The notes under the pieces: model-generated
Told to the model about the DNA's origin: nothing
Seen by the model: only the letters and a program-made list of their open reading frames with translations
Database searches by the model: none
Part shown: piece by piece, positions 32,748 to 40,557 of the stretch
Layout of the letters: each line of letters begins with the position of its first letter
Numbering within the stretch: position 1 is the stretch's first letter
Assembly (NCBI GenBank): GCA_031262105.1
Contig: JAISIH010000040.1
Location: 1-51,238 of the forward strand
DNA length: 51,238 nt
Source: Ruminococcus sp.
GTDB taxonomy: Bacteria > Bacillota > Clostridia > Oscillospirales > Ruminococcaceae
Reading direction: 5' to 3'
Position numbers and translations under genes: made by a program

Positions 32748-35147
32748 ATGATGAAAGACTTCTTAAGCGAAAGTATACCTTGTCTGCCATTTCGGGGTAT
32801 TATTCCGTTTGAAAAAATTGTGCTGCACGTTGAACTTGACGGAGGCGCGGCAGAAGACGCTGTTAAGGCGGCTATGAGTTCTGAAAGCCGATATATTTTT
32901 ATCACGCTTCTTAATGTCAACGGCGGGGAGAACAGTCTTGCCGATGTCGGAATTGTCGCAGAAGCAAAGCAGATTGTCAGAGGCGGCGGCAGAACCCAAG
33001 CAGTTTTAGACGGGAAATTCCGCGCAAAACTCGAAGAAGTTACAACTCAAACTCCCGTACTTATGACGAAGGTAAAAAAGCTCCCGAGGGTTTCTGCAAA
33101 ATGCGATCCGCTCGAACTTGAAGCCATAAAACGTTCGATAAAAGACGTATTCGTTATGTACGCCGCATTTGTTCCAACCTCTCCGCATCTTGTTTCGTCT
33201 GTATTGACACAAAGCGATCCTTTCAGGCTGTTTGAACTTGTCGCGCTTAATATTCCCGTTTCAACGCCCGACAGACAGCTTCTCCTTTCTGAAAATAATA
33301 TTTTAGAGAAGCTTACGATACTATACACAATACTTGCCGGCGAAACCGAGATGGCAAAGCTTCAGACTAATATTAACAACCGTGTACAGGAATCTTTCGA
33401 TAAGGGTCAGCGTGAACATCTCCTCCGCGAGTCGCTTAAGGCAATCAAGAACGAACTCGGTGAGGGTGCGAAACCCGGTGTCTCGGGAAGTTATTCCGAA
33501 GCGATAAAGGCACTCGGCAATATCGACGACGAGTCACGCGAAAAGCTCCTTCGAGATGCCGCAAGACTTGAGGGAATTCCACAGCAAAGCGGTGATTATT
33601 ATCAGCTTGATATCTACCTTGAAACGGTTGTGGGGTTGCCTTGGGATACCTATACAACCGATAACGACAGCATTGAAAACGCAGAATATATCCTCGACAG
33701 CGAACATTACGGTTTAAAAAAAGTTAAGGAACGTATCCTCGAACTCCTTTCGGTACGTACCCTTAAACCCGACGTCAAGGGGCAGATTATCTGCCTTTCG
33801 GGACCTCCCGGAGTCGGCAAAACATCAGTCGCGAAATCAATCGCGAAAGCCCTCGGACGAACTTATCAGCGCGTTTCGCTCGGCGGCGTACGAGACGAAG
33901 CGGACATTCGCGGGCATCGCAAAACCTACATAGGCGCAATGCCCGGGCGGATTATGAATGCCGTCAAGCTTTCGGGAACGCGAAACCCGCTTATACTGCT
34001 TGATGAGATTGATAAGGTTGCGCATGACGGTCGGGGAGACCCTGCGAGTGCCCTTTTAGAGGTGCTTGATTCGGAACAAAACCATAGTTTCCGCGACCAT
34101 TATGTTGAAGTGCCGTTCGACCTTTCCGATGTTTTATTTGTAACGACCGCAAATAATGTTAATGAAATCGAACGACCGCTCTTTGACCGCATGGAGGTAA
34201 TCGAACTCAATTCATATACCGCAAGCGAAAAATTCCATATTGCGAAAAACCACCTTATTAAGAAGCAGCTTGAAGCTAACGGTTTAAAACAAAACATGGT
34301 GTCTTTTCCCGACGACGGAATAACAGCTGTTATCGACAGCTATACACGCGAAGCAGGCGTAAGAACGCTCGAAAGAAATATCGCATCGCTTTGCAGAAAA
34401 GCGGCGAAGGATATTGTCTCGGGAAAACGCAAAAAGGTAAAATTAACCGCGAAAAACGTTGTGAAATATCTCGGCATACCGAAATATGATGCCGCGGATA
34501 CAGCAATTAAACCTGAAGTCGGAGTCGTGAACGGGCTTGCTTGGACATCTGTCGGAGGCGTTTTAATGCCGCTCGAGGCGGTTGTCATAAACGAAGGCAA
34601 GGGCGATATAACTATAACAGGTTCGCTCGGCGACGTTATGAAAGAAAGCGCACAAATTGCCGTAACCTTTTGCCGAACGAGTGCCGACCGATACGGCATA
34701 CCGAAAAATTTCTACAAAGAACGCGACATACATATCCACGCTCCGGAGGGTGCAACGCCGAAAGACGGTCCGTCCGCCGGAGTTACGATGGTAACTGCGC
34801 TTGTGTCGGCACTTTCGGGCATACCCGTCCGCAACGATATTGCCATGACAGGGGAGATAACCCTCCACGGAAAAGTTCTTCCGATCGGCGGCTTGCGTGA
34901 AAAACTCACCGCCGCATACAAAGCCGGAATTAAAATCGTCGTTATACCGAAAAAGAACCAAAAAGACATTGAAGATGTTGACCTCGAGATAATTGATTCG
35001 CTTGAAATATTCTACGCTGATAAACTTTCGGACGTATTAAGCAAAGCTCTCGTCCCGAAAATCGCCTCGAAAGACATGGTAAAAGCAATCTATCGCGGAC
35101 AAAAAACAGAATACTCAATCGAAGCTTCACAAAGCGGCGAACATTAA
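32748..35147 (+). CDS. lon: ATP-dependent protease Lon (LonA type)
   Basis: 799 residues. The N-terminal substrate-binding region (about 1-290) is followed by an AAA module with Walker A GPPGVGKTSVAKS (near 355) and GHRKTYIGAMPGRIM, then the Lon protease domain. The catalytic Ser is in PKDGPSAGVTMVTAL (near 675) and the Lys in GGLREKLTAAYKAG (near 718). It degrades misfolded and regulatory proteins in the cytoplasm. Usual length for LonA. A terminator follows at 35162; the inovirus attachment repeat starts about 100 bp beyond the stop. Confidence 0.97.
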   Translation: MMKDFLSESIPCLPFRGIIPFEKIVLHVELDGGAAEDAVKAAMSSESRYIFITLLNVNGGENSLADVGIVAEAKQIVRGGGRTQAVLDGKFRAKLEEVTTQTPVLMTKVKKLPRVSAKCDPLELEAIKRSIKDVFVMYAAFVPTSPHLVSSVLTQSDPFRLFELVALNIPVSTPDRQLLLSENNILEKLTILYTILAGETEMAKLQTNINNRVQESFDKGQREHLLRESLKAIKNELGEGAKPGVSGSYSEAIKALGNIDDESREKLLRDAARLEGIPQQSGDYYQLDIYLETVVGLPWDTYTTDNDSIENAEYILDSEHYGLKKVKERILELLSVRTLKPDVKGQIICLSGPPGVGKTSVAKSIAKALGRTYQRVSLGGVRDEADIRGHRKTYIGAMPGRIMNAVKLSGTRNPLILLDEIDKVAHDGRGDPASALLEVLDSEQNHSFRDHYVEVPFDLSDVLFVTTANNVNEIERPLFDRMEVIELNSYTASEKFHIAKNHLIKKQLEANGLKQNMVSFPDDGITAVIDSYTREAGVRTLERNIASLCRKAAKDIVSGKRKKVKLTAKNVVKYLGIPKYDAADTAIKPEVGVVNGLAWTSVGGVLMPLEAVVINEGKGDITITGSLGDVMKESAQIAVTFCRTSADRYGIPKNFYKERDIHIHAPEGATPKDGPSAGVTMVTALVSALSGIPVRNDIAMTGEITLHGKVLPIGGLREKLTAAYKAGIKIVVIPKKNQKDIEDVDLEIIDSLEIFYADKLSDVLSKALVPKIASKDMVKAIYRGQKTEYSIEASQSGEH

Positions 35148-35161
35148 GATTAACTAATACT

Positions 35162-35193
35162 AAAACGGCAGGGTTATTACTGCCGTTTTTGTT
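35162..35193 (+). terminator. terminator of lon
   Basis: AAAACGGCAG (35162-35171) and CTGCCGTTTT (35180-35189) form a 10-bp stem with an 8-base loop, followed by further T residues. Confidence 0.85.
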
Positions 35194-35253
35194 TATGTGT
35201 AAAGAAATCATTAAATGTCGAAAAATGTTCTGAATTCTTGAATTTAATGTGCT

Positions 35254-35283
35254 TAATTTCGTGAAACTTTAATACGTTGCGAC
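35254..35283. other. left attachment site (XerC-arm-like direct repeat)
   Basis: TAATTTCGTGAAACT (35254-35268) is repeated exactly at 43306-43320. In the dif reading the 11-base XerC arm ATTTCGTGAAA (35256-35266) is intact, but the part corresponding to the XerD arm (35273-35283, TACGTTGCGAC) is degenerate, as expected at one junction of an Xer-integrated phage. Confidence 0.6.
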
Positions 35284-35427
35284 ATATAACCCTGCGACGG
35301 TTAACCTCCGGCTCGCCCATCGGAACTCCGACCGCATCCACCGCGATGAAAATGTCAGCTCGTATTTCATGGCGGAAGTGAGAAAAGTGTCTCCGCTCCT
35401 GTTCCTTCTCCCCCCTTAATTGCACGC
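35284..35427. other. unassigned phage left end
   Basis: Between the left attachment repeat and the inverted-repeat element I see no convincing gene. A leftward open frame of 82 codons (35177-35425) runs out of the phage, through the attachment repeat and into the lon terminator, has no known domain and is not supported. The stretch belongs to what would be the intergenic region of the circular phage genome. Confidence 0.4.
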
Positions 35428-35616
35428 CTCCTTTTTTGGTAGGGCTGTCAAGGGGAGCGTATGTAAACAGTTTATGAAATTTTGCCTCTTAAGGTGTAAA
35501 ATTTTGTCAAGATTAAGGAACGCGGTTATTAGTTTAGAATCGAAAATACCTTGAACGCGGGCAAAAATTCATAAAGTGTTTACAGATACCCCTTTACAGT
35601 CATGCCAAAAAATGAG
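35428..35616. repeat. 189-bp element with ~58-bp terminal inverted repeats (MITE-like or phage packaging/replication structure)
   Basis: Arms 35428-35486 and 35560-35616 are inverted repeats of 57-59 bases with few mismatches. Matching cores include CTCCTTTTTTGG against its partner CCAAAAAATGAG, and TGTAAACAGTTTATGAA against its counterpart around 35584. No transposase is encoded in the 73-bp centre. It may be a miniature transposable element or relic of an IS end pair; alternatively, being in the intergenic region of the circular phage, it may act in the phage life cycle. Confidence 0.65.
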
Positions 35617-35688
35617 ATAATGGCGCGAGGGGGGGAGAACGCCTGTATTTTATCTTCGAGGAACGTTTTCATTTCCCCTATACAAAAA

Positions 35689-35711
35689 GCCGGGAGATCC
35701 CCGGCATTTTC
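35689..35711 (-). terminator. terminator of the leftward phage transcript
   Basis: GCCGGG (35689-35694) pairs with CCCGGC (35700-35705). Read leftward it is followed by TTTTTG, and read rightward by ATTTTCTTTTTT. Most likely ends the transcript of the repressor and its membrane-protein neighbour. Confidence 0.65.
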
Positions 35712-35770
35712 TTTTTTCGGGGGGTGCTACCGTTTACCCAAAGTAAAACTATTTCGTAAGCTCCTCCCTT

Positions 35771-35839
35771 TGACGCGCCCGCGACAAAGGGGAAGCGCCG
35801 CGAACCGCAAGGGCGGTGCGGCGCTTTCCCTGCGCGTCA
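35771..35839. other. large GC-rich hairpin, candidate packaging signal
   Basis: Three nested stems fold the 69 bases: TGACGCGC (35771-35778) with GCGCGTCA (35832-35839); GGGGAAGCGCCGC (35789-35801) with GCGGCGCTTTCCC (35818-35830), one G-T pair; and ACCGC (35804-35808) with GCGGT (35813-35817). It is much more GC-rich than its surroundings and has no T-run at its base. Filamentous phages package ssDNA from such a hairpin in the intergenic region, which is where this lies once the phage is circularised. Confidence 0.5.
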
Positions 35840-35850
35840 CTTTGCCACAC

Positions 35851-36315
35851 CTAACCGGTCAAATGTTCATTGAGTTCTTTCAAATCTGCTTTGAGCTTTT
35901 GAGCTGCTAAATCGACTTGAGACAGTGCCTTTTCTTCGTTTTTTATAAAGTTCTTTTCTTCTTTCTTATGAATAGTATTTTGTCGTTTTTTCTTCGGCTT
36001 TTTTATCTTTTGGGGTTTTTCTTCCTTAATTTTATGTATTTTAACTTTTGAATTCATTAACTGATTACGTCTCTTTACTATCTCTTCCTGCATTATCTGG
36101 ACGTTATCTTTTTTCTTTTTAAATCTTTTTTTGATTGCAATAACAATTTTTGTTAACAGCAAAAGCATAACTAAAATTCCGACAATATAAATAGCAGACT
36201 CAATTATAGAATCCGCTAATAAAAATGGCATTACTACTAAATTTCTGATTATTAAAAATATTATCGAACCGCCTATGAGCCAAGCAATTATTAAAAATAC
36301 AGTTAACATAGCCAT
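35851..36315 (-). CDS. phage membrane protein with Lys-rich tail
   Basis: 154 residues. Two N-terminal membrane helices (about 4-28 and 38-60) are followed by a very basic, coiled-coil-like cytoplasmic tail rich in Lys and Glu. It lies 23 bp downstream of the repressor gene on the same strand, so it is probably expressed in the lysogen. It might serve in superinfection exclusion or host interaction, but this is inference; no family is recognised. Confidence 0.7.
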   Translation of the reverse strand: MAMLTVFLIIAWLIGGSIIFLIIRNLVVMPFLLADSIIESAIYIVGILVMLLLLTKIVIAIKKRFKKKKDNVQIMQEEIVKRRNQLMNSKVKIHKIKEEKPQKIKKPKKKRQNTIHKKEEKNFIKNEEKALSQVDLAAQKLKADLKELNEHLTG

Positions 36316-36338
36316 GTCCTATTTATACTCTGTAATAA

Positions 36339-36644
36339 TTAATTTCGTTTTTTTTTAATATCTTTTTCCTGTAGTCTTTGTTGCCTTATTGATTCAAAGG
36401 TCATTTTCTTCAAGTCGTTTTTATCTATGTTGTTTGTCCCGGCAGTGCCAAGAAGCCAATCAACAGATACACCGTAAAAGTCTGCTAAAATACCTAATTT
36501 TTCTAAATCGGGTTCTAATTTCGCGCTTTCGTATTTTGCTATTGTACTTGGATGTATTTCAGTTTCTGCAGCTACATCTCTTTGAGTTAGCCCGGTATCT
36601 TCGCGGGCTTTTTTAATTTTCTTAGCGAAACTATCTTTATACAT
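36339..36644 (-). CDS. XRE-family phage repressor
   Basis: 101 residues. A helix-turn-helix of the Cro/C1 type occupies residues 5-65 (IKKAREDTGLTQRDVAAETE, PSTIAKYESAKLEPDLEKLG, then LADFYGVSVDWLLG). The short basic tail has no dimerisation or protease domain, so it is not a LexA-like repressor. It faces the early phage genes across a 178-bp region with three copies of a 14-base operator, fitting a lysogeny repressor. Confidence 0.9.
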   Translation of the reverse strand: MYKDSFAKKIKKAREDTGLTQRDVAAETEIHPSTIAKYESAKLEPDLEKLGILADFYGVSVDWLLGTAGTNNIDKNDLKKMTFESIRQQRLQEKDIKKKRN

Positions 36645-36656
36645 ACCATTTTCCTC

Positions 36657-36739
36657 GCTTCAATTTTAGCATTTTATACAATTTTCCTGCTTCAATTTTA
36701 GCTATTATTTTGTAAATTATGTATTGCAAAAATTGAAGC
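36657..36739. promoter_or_regulatory. three operator sites for the phage repressor
   Basis: GCTTCAATTTTAGC occurs at 36657-36670 and 36689-36702 (32 bp apart, about three helical turns), and its near inverse GCAAAAATTGAAGC at 36726-36739. The third copy overlaps the -35 of the rightward promoter, and the first two lie where the repressor's own leftward promoter must be, the arrangement of a lysogeny switch. Confidence 0.75.
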
Positions 36740-36752
36740 ATTATTGTATAAT
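36724..36752 (+). promoter_or_regulatory. rightward early phage promoter
   Basis: -35 TTGCAA (36724-36729), 17-bp spacer, -10 TATAAT (36747-36752). Overlaps operator 3, so repressor binding would block it. Drives the gene at 36823 and probably the coat and assembly genes that follow. Confidence 0.8.
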
Positions 36753-36822
36753 ATAACTAAGCCTAATTATACCACAAGTAAAACAAAAAAACAAACGAAA
36801 AAAGGAAAGAACGAGGTAAAAA

Positions 36823-37203
36823 ATGAAGGGTAAAATAATTGGGGTCAAATTTCGTGACGATTTCACGAACAGCAACGGGCAAACTTTCGCGGCAGCAGTT
36901 ACATTTTATGTGCTGCGCAAGCTTAAGGAAGATAACAGCATAGGGGAAATGGGAGACGAAATAAAGCTATCTCGGACGAATCCGGAATACAATACACTTT
37001 TGCTCGGCACAGATACCTTTGAACACGCTTTAGGCGCGGTAGTAGATTACAGCTATGATGCATCCTCTTACGGTCGAAAGCTTGCCGATTTTGAGCTTGT
37101 ATCATACATAAACGCCGACGGCGAGGTCATCAAGTATAACGACGGCGAAGACGATCCGGCACTTTACGAGCCGGTAAAACAAAAAACTAAGGCTTCAGCG
37201 TGA
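36823..37203 (+). CDS. candidate ssDNA-binding protein (pV-like)
   Basis: 126 residues, no membrane segment. First gene after the early promoter, in the place where filamentous phages encode their ssDNA-binding protein. The first 90 residues have a beta-rich look (GKIIGVKFRDDFTNSNGQTF, TFYVLRKL, then YGRKLADFELVSYI) and the tail is acidic, as in other ssDNA-binding proteins. Not recognised by family signature, so the assignment is by size, position and composition. A GAGG precedes the start. Confidence 0.55.
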   Translation: MKGKIIGVKFRDDFTNSNGQTFAAAVTFYVLRKLKEDNSIGEMGDEIKLSRTNPEYNTLLLGTDTFEHALGAVVDYSYDASSYGRKLADFELVSYINADGEVIKYNDGEDDPALYEPVKQKTKASA

Positions 37204-37213
37204 GGTGACTGTT

Positions 37214-37420
37214 ATGTCTGATTACTATATGTCGGCGCATGACTTTATGACAATTGAAGAACGAGACATGAATATTCGTTGGGAGAGTCAGTTCTCTGAT
37301 GATGATGACGATGTAGACGAAGAAGTCTTAGTTATTGAAGAATTTGATCCTCTTGAACACAAAGTAACTTTGTTAGTTAAAGAAAAAGAGGGCATGACTG
37401 ATGAAGACTTGACGTTCTAA
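37214..37420 (+). CDS. small acidic phage protein
   Basis: 68 residues, strongly acidic in the middle (a DDDDDVDEE run). The ATG at 37214 is chosen over a GTG nine bases upstream because AGGTG ends six bases before it. It follows the ssDNA-binding candidate by 10 bp. Function unknown; might be a small regulatory or chaperone-like partner. Confidence 0.6.
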   Translation: MSDYYMSAHDFMTIEERDMNIRWESQFSDDDDDVDEEVLVIEEFDPLEHKVTLLVKEKEGMTDEDLTF

Positions 37421-37460
37421 TTATAATGATCTTGCAGACTATCTTACACATCGCGGCATT

Positions 37461-37739
37461 ATGGCTTTTACCGGCGGAAGAGAGCCGAGAGCAACAAAGG
37501 TATACAATAAACCTGCCACAATACAGGAGTTAAACTCTATCTATTACGTGCCTGTAGATGATGAAGACAAGGACGACATCGAGGGCAAAAATCGCGAAGT
37601 AAGAAAAATGTATGTGTGGCTAAAGAATTCTTTTCCGCCGTCACATGAGCTTTACGACCCGGATTTAGACAACGCGCCATACATACCCGGCGGAGACAAA
37701 TATATTATTGAGGAGGCTGTAAGACTTGGATACAAGTAA
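37461..37739 (+). CDS. small phage protein, unknown
   Basis: 92 residues, soluble, acidic, with no family signature. It has no good ribosome site at the ATG; the frame is open from 37413 without another usual start codon, so translation may be coupled to the preceding gene. It overlaps the start of the 37726 gene by 14 bp, and AGGAGG inside its own tail serves that gene. Confidence 0.6.
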   Translation: MAFTGGREPRATKVYNKPATIQELNSIYYVPVDDEDKDDIEGKNREVRKMYVWLKNSFPPSHELYDPDLDNAPYIPGGDKYIIEEAVRLGYK

Positions 37740-37869
37740 AATTCCGTTTTTATTTGTAGCAATTGCAATTCTTTACTTTTCGCCGATTCCTGACATTATC
37801 TCAGTATATTTTATCAATAAATCAAGAGAAAAGGATCAATCATGGAAACTAAAGCATTTAAGGCACTAA
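37726..37869 (+). CDS. 47-residue phage membrane protein
   Basis: MDTSKIPFLFVAIAILYFSP followed by a polar basic tail. TTG start at 37726 with a perfect AGGAGG nine bases upstream (37711-37716). One membrane helix, residues about 6-30. Overlaps both neighbours. Typical of the tiny structural or assembly proteins of filamentous phages. Confidence 0.65.
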   Translation: MDTSKIPFLFVAIAILYFSPIPDIISVYFINKSREKDQSWKLKHLRH

Positions 37870-37976
37870 ACGCAGACAACGAACTCCCGGGACAGTCTGA
37901 ACTCTCGCCCGGCGGGTCTGTCGTGTTCCCTGATGAACAGGGGGAAAGAGAGGGGTTAAGTGGTACTACCGTTTAA
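37842..37976 (+). CDS. 44-residue soluble phage protein
   Basis: METKAFKALNADNELPGQSE onward to GLSGTTV. The ATG at 37842 follows AAGGA by six bases. It overlaps the previous gene by 28 bp and the next (GTG at 37960) by 17 bp in different frames. No membrane segment. No family recognised; supported by start signals and tight packing only. Confidence 0.5.
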   Translation: METKAFKALNADNELPGQSELSPGGSVVFPDEQGEREGLSGTTV

Positions 37977-38154
37977 CATCTCACCGGAGTTGATAACTAA
38001 GCTTGCCGGTGCAGTATCTGAAGTTGTGGTTCAGACTACTGATAAAATGGAAACTAATAATGTTTTTAAACTTTTGGTAGGTTTGTGGTTTTTTGGGTTG
38101 TTTTTTATTCCTTTGTTCGAGCGTAACATACAAATTATATTGAAAGACTCATGA
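37960..38154 (+). CDS. small phage membrane protein
   Basis: 64 residues with a C-terminal membrane helix (FKLLVGLWFFGLFFIPLF, about residues 36-53) and a mostly polar N-terminus. GTG start at 37960 after a GAGAGGGG site. Probably a minor virion or assembly protein; no family recognised. Confidence 0.65.
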   Translation: MVLPFNISPELITKLAGAVSEVVVQTTDKMETNNVFKLLVGLWFFGLFFIPLFERNIQIILKDS

Positions 38155-38167
38155 GGTAATAAATTCT

Positions 38168-38356
38168 ATGAGTGAATTCGTTTCGCAAATCGCAACCAGT
38201 GTACAGACAATGACACCTTTACTGATTATCCTTAACGCCGCCGCCGTGTTCTTTGCTGTCTTTTGGATAGTAAGAGGCATAGTCAAAAAGCGTAAAAAAG
38301 CGGCAATTCCTAAACACGTAGTAATCAAAGACTCTTTGAAAGAAGATAAAAAGTAA
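38168..38356 (+). CDS. small phage membrane protein with basic tail
   Basis: 62 residues, one membrane helix (LLIILNAAAVFFAVFWIV, about 18-36) followed by a Lys/Arg-rich cytoplasmic tail. Its stop overlaps the next ATG (TAATG). The single helix with a positive tail is common in filamentous phage structural proteins, so a minor coat role is possible. Confidence 0.65.
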   Translation: MSEFVSQIATSVQTMTPLLIILNAAAVFFAVFWIVRGIVKKRKKAAIPKHVVIKDSLKEDKK

Positions 38357-38637
38357 TGGAATGGGAACTACTAATACCTTTGCTTGAACCGCTTTTTAAT
38401 GACATACTTAATTCAATCGCAGAACAGCCCGACATCGAGCAGGAAACCTTAGATATACTTGTAAACAACATTCAGCTTATGACTGATAACCTCAATGAAA
38501 TGACCGAAACTCTTACTTACATATCTCAAGGTATACAGGGTATTTTTGCAGTTCTTGCCCTCATTTTCGGGTCAATTATCCTTATCTTTGTTTTCAAGCT
38601 TCTATACAACCAATTTTCCGGCATTTTCAAGGGTTAA
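38356..38637 (+). CDS. small phage membrane protein, minor coat or assembly candidate
   Basis: 93 residues. Acidic helical N-terminal part (about 1-60) followed by a membrane helix (GIFAVLALIFGSIILIFVFK, about 62-83) and a short tail. Coupled to the preceding gene by TAATG overlap. Lies just before the major coat candidate at 38671. Confidence 0.65.
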   Translation: MEWELLIPLLEPLFNDILNSIAEQPDIEQETLDILVNNIQLMTDNLNEMTETLTYISQGIQGIFAVLALIFGSIILIFVFKLLYNQFSGIFKG

Positions 38638-38670
38638 CCTTGTGTGTAATAAATTTTTTGGAGGTTTATC

Positions 38671-38844
38671 ATGGGTGATTTAGTAGCGGATGCAACCTTT
38701 GCGATTAATTTTGCAAGTATTGATTTTTCGTCAATTACGCAAACAATCGCTTCCGGCATTCCTGTCGTACTGCCTACCGTCATAGGTTTAATCGGCATGA
38801 AAAAAGGGTTATGGTTCGTGCTTGGATTAGTTAAAGGCGCGTAA
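38671..38844 (+). CDS. candidate major coat protein (pVIII-like)
   Basis: 57 residues. A short polar N-terminus (MGDLVADATFAINFASIDFS) is followed by a membrane helix (about 28-43, SGIPVVLPTVIGLIGM), a KK turn and a second hydrophobic stretch ending GLVKGA. Strong GGAGG nine bases before the ATG suggests high expression. Size, single helix and basic end match filamentous-phage major coat proteins, and it lies two genes upstream of the pVI and Zot genes in the usual order. It lacks a clear signal peptide. Confidence 0.65.
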   Translation: MGDLVADATFAINFASIDFSSITQTIASGIPVVLPTVIGLIGMKKGLWFVLGLVKGA

Positions 38845-38890
38845 GCAGGCAGCAGTCAAAACGGCAAAATAAGAGTGAGGCGGTGATGAT

Positions 38891-40276
38891 ATGATAAAGC
38901 GAGCAATTTCTTTGTTTATTGTCATCGCCTTATCTTTTTCCTTTGGGGCGTTTTCGGTAGGAGCTTGGACTGATGAAGAAAAAATTCGTTCGGTTGAGCT
39001 TTTTAATTCTATAATACATGATGATCTGACAGATGAAGAAAGAACTCAAGCATGGAATGAATTAGATGAAATTCAATATGGCAATGGAGGACCTGCCGGT
39101 AGATTGGCTGACGTTTTACAGTTAATGGGCGGAGATCCTTCAGGTTTCTTTGATTATCTTCAAAACGAGTGGATACCTGAATATGAAGCATCCGGCGGAG
39201 CAGGAACAAGGGACGAATACGAAGACCCGGAAATGGCAGGGTATACGTATCAAGTAAAAGGATATAACGGCGGTAAGAGTTTAATTTACATAGATAGATT
39301 TACAGCAACCGGAGCTCCGTTTCTTTGCTCTGAAGGTGCTGCCGGTCTTGCAATAGCTGTCCCGAATAAAACAGGCAGAGGAACATGGTATTATGCGGAT
39401 ACTATGGAATTCTACGGTTATAGGGATATGCCTCGGAATTACATTTTAGACTCTGTAATCAGCCATAATCTGCCTATATATTTTGAAAATTCGGAAACTG
39501 AGGAAACATATAATTCCGGCTTCGGCGACAGTTTTCAAAACCCCAATCAGATCCCGCGATTCGCCCCGGAAACATTAACCCCCGATGAGCTTATAGACCT
39601 TCTCGAGGACGCCGCCAAAGATTACGTTATAGATCACCCCGATTTCACGACACCCGAAGGTATCCTCATAAATATTTTGTTAACTTTGCAGAAAGCGCAG
39701 GAAAAGAATTTAGATAATGACACTTTGCAGGTACTCGCAGAACAGCTTGCTTGCAAGTGTCCGACAGCCGCTGAGATTAATGCCGCTATACTTCAAATTA
39801 TGGGCGATGATAATAGAAGCTTAACCGATGTCGTCGATGTTCTCTTGGAAGTCCGGGACGGTGTCGTTAATATAGATGAAACACTGCAAAAACTCGGAAA
39901 TATATCCTTTGCCGACATGGAAACAATGTCAGCGGAGCTTCTCCCTAACGCACCGTCGATAGCAGATACCCTTATTGCGAAGCTCTCCGAACTCAAGGGT
40001 GTTGAGGAATTCTTGACTATATCATCAGCCCTGCGAGACTTCCAAGAAGCAATAACTAACCCGGGCGGAGCTCCGAATGATATAACCATAAACTTAGAGT
40101 TTCTCGGGGCTGATGATGTTACTATCTTTAAGGCTTCCGATTTTAAAGAGGGCGGAAAGTTTTCAGAAGGCTTAACTATCGCAAAATCAATACTATCCGT
40201 CTTTATCCTCGGCTTTTGGCTTAATCTCATGCGGAAAAGGTTTGTCTATCTTTTTGAAGCAGCGGGGAATACATAA
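38891..40276 (+). CDS. pIII-like adsorption protein
   Basis: 461 residues. Signal peptide 1-25 (ending SVGAW), a long secreted region rich in Asp/Glu with a middle alpha-helical part, then a C-terminal membrane helix (about 430-450, SILSVFILGFWLNLMRKRF). One terminal anchor plus a large external domain is the pattern of the phage-tip adsorption protein. Its stop overlaps the next start (TAATG). Sequence is far from known pIII, so receptor specificity cannot be guessed. Confidence 0.7.
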   Translation: MIKRAISLFIVIALSFSFGAFSVGAWTDEEKIRSVELFNSIIHDDLTDEERTQAWNELDEIQYGNGGPAGRLADVLQLMGGDPSGFFDYLQNEWIPEYEASGGAGTRDEYEDPEMAGYTYQVKGYNGGKSLIYIDRFTATGAPFLCSEGAAGLAIAVPNKTGRGTWYYADTMEFYGYRDMPRNYILDSVISHNLPIYFENSETEETYNSGFGDSFQNPNQIPRFAPETLTPDELIDLLEDAAKDYVIDHPDFTTPEGILINILLTLQKAQEKNLDNDTLQVLAEQLACKCPTAAEINAAILQIMGDDNRSLTDVVDVLLEVRDGVVNIDETLQKLGNISFADMETMSAELLPNAPSIADTLIAKLSELKGVEEFLTISSALRDFQEAITNPGGAPNDITINLEFLGADDVTIFKASDFKEGGKFSEGLTIAKSILSVFILGFWLNLMRKRFVYLFEAAGNT

Positions 40277-40554
40277 TGGAATTTTTCGGTGTTGTCTTCG
40301 ATACGCTCTTTAACTGGCTCGACCTCGGAACTGCAGACATAAGCGAGATAACAGAATACCTTACAATCGGTTCGGAAGTCATGAATATATTTTCATGGCT
40401 TAAACTGTTTTTGCCCATGGAGTTAATAGCCTTTATCTTCGGAATAACCGGGCTTTATTGGGGAATCCGCGGCACATGGGCATTTATTAAAATTATCCGA
40501 GGGGTTATTTCCGGCAATACATCACTTTTCGGAATGATAAACAGAGGAGAATAA
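40276..40554 (+). CDS. pVI-like small membrane protein
   Basis: 92 residues with two hydrophobic segments (about 36-52 and 56-74). It sits between the adsorption protein and the Zot ATPase, exactly where the tip protein pVI and similar DUF2523-type proteins lie in other inoviruses. ATG overlaps the preceding stop. Assignment by position and topology, not sequence identity. Confidence 0.65.
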   Translation: MEFFGVVFDTLFNWLDLGTADISEITEYLTIGSEVMNIFSWLKLFLPMELIAFIFGITGLYWGIRGTWAFIKIIRGVISGNTSLFGMINRGE

Positions 40555-40557
40555 CAA

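Noticed and set aside
35177-35425. Leftward 82-codon frame spanning the phage edge
   Set aside because: It would cross the attachment repeat and end inside the lon terminator; no domain or start signal.
35602-35910. Rightward 102-codon open frame at the phage left end
   Set aside because: It crosses the terminator and the large hairpin, has a low-complexity composition and no ribosome site.
37427-37534. 35-codon frame overlapping the 37461 gene
   Set aside because: No ribosome site, unusual codons, and it overlaps a better supported gene.
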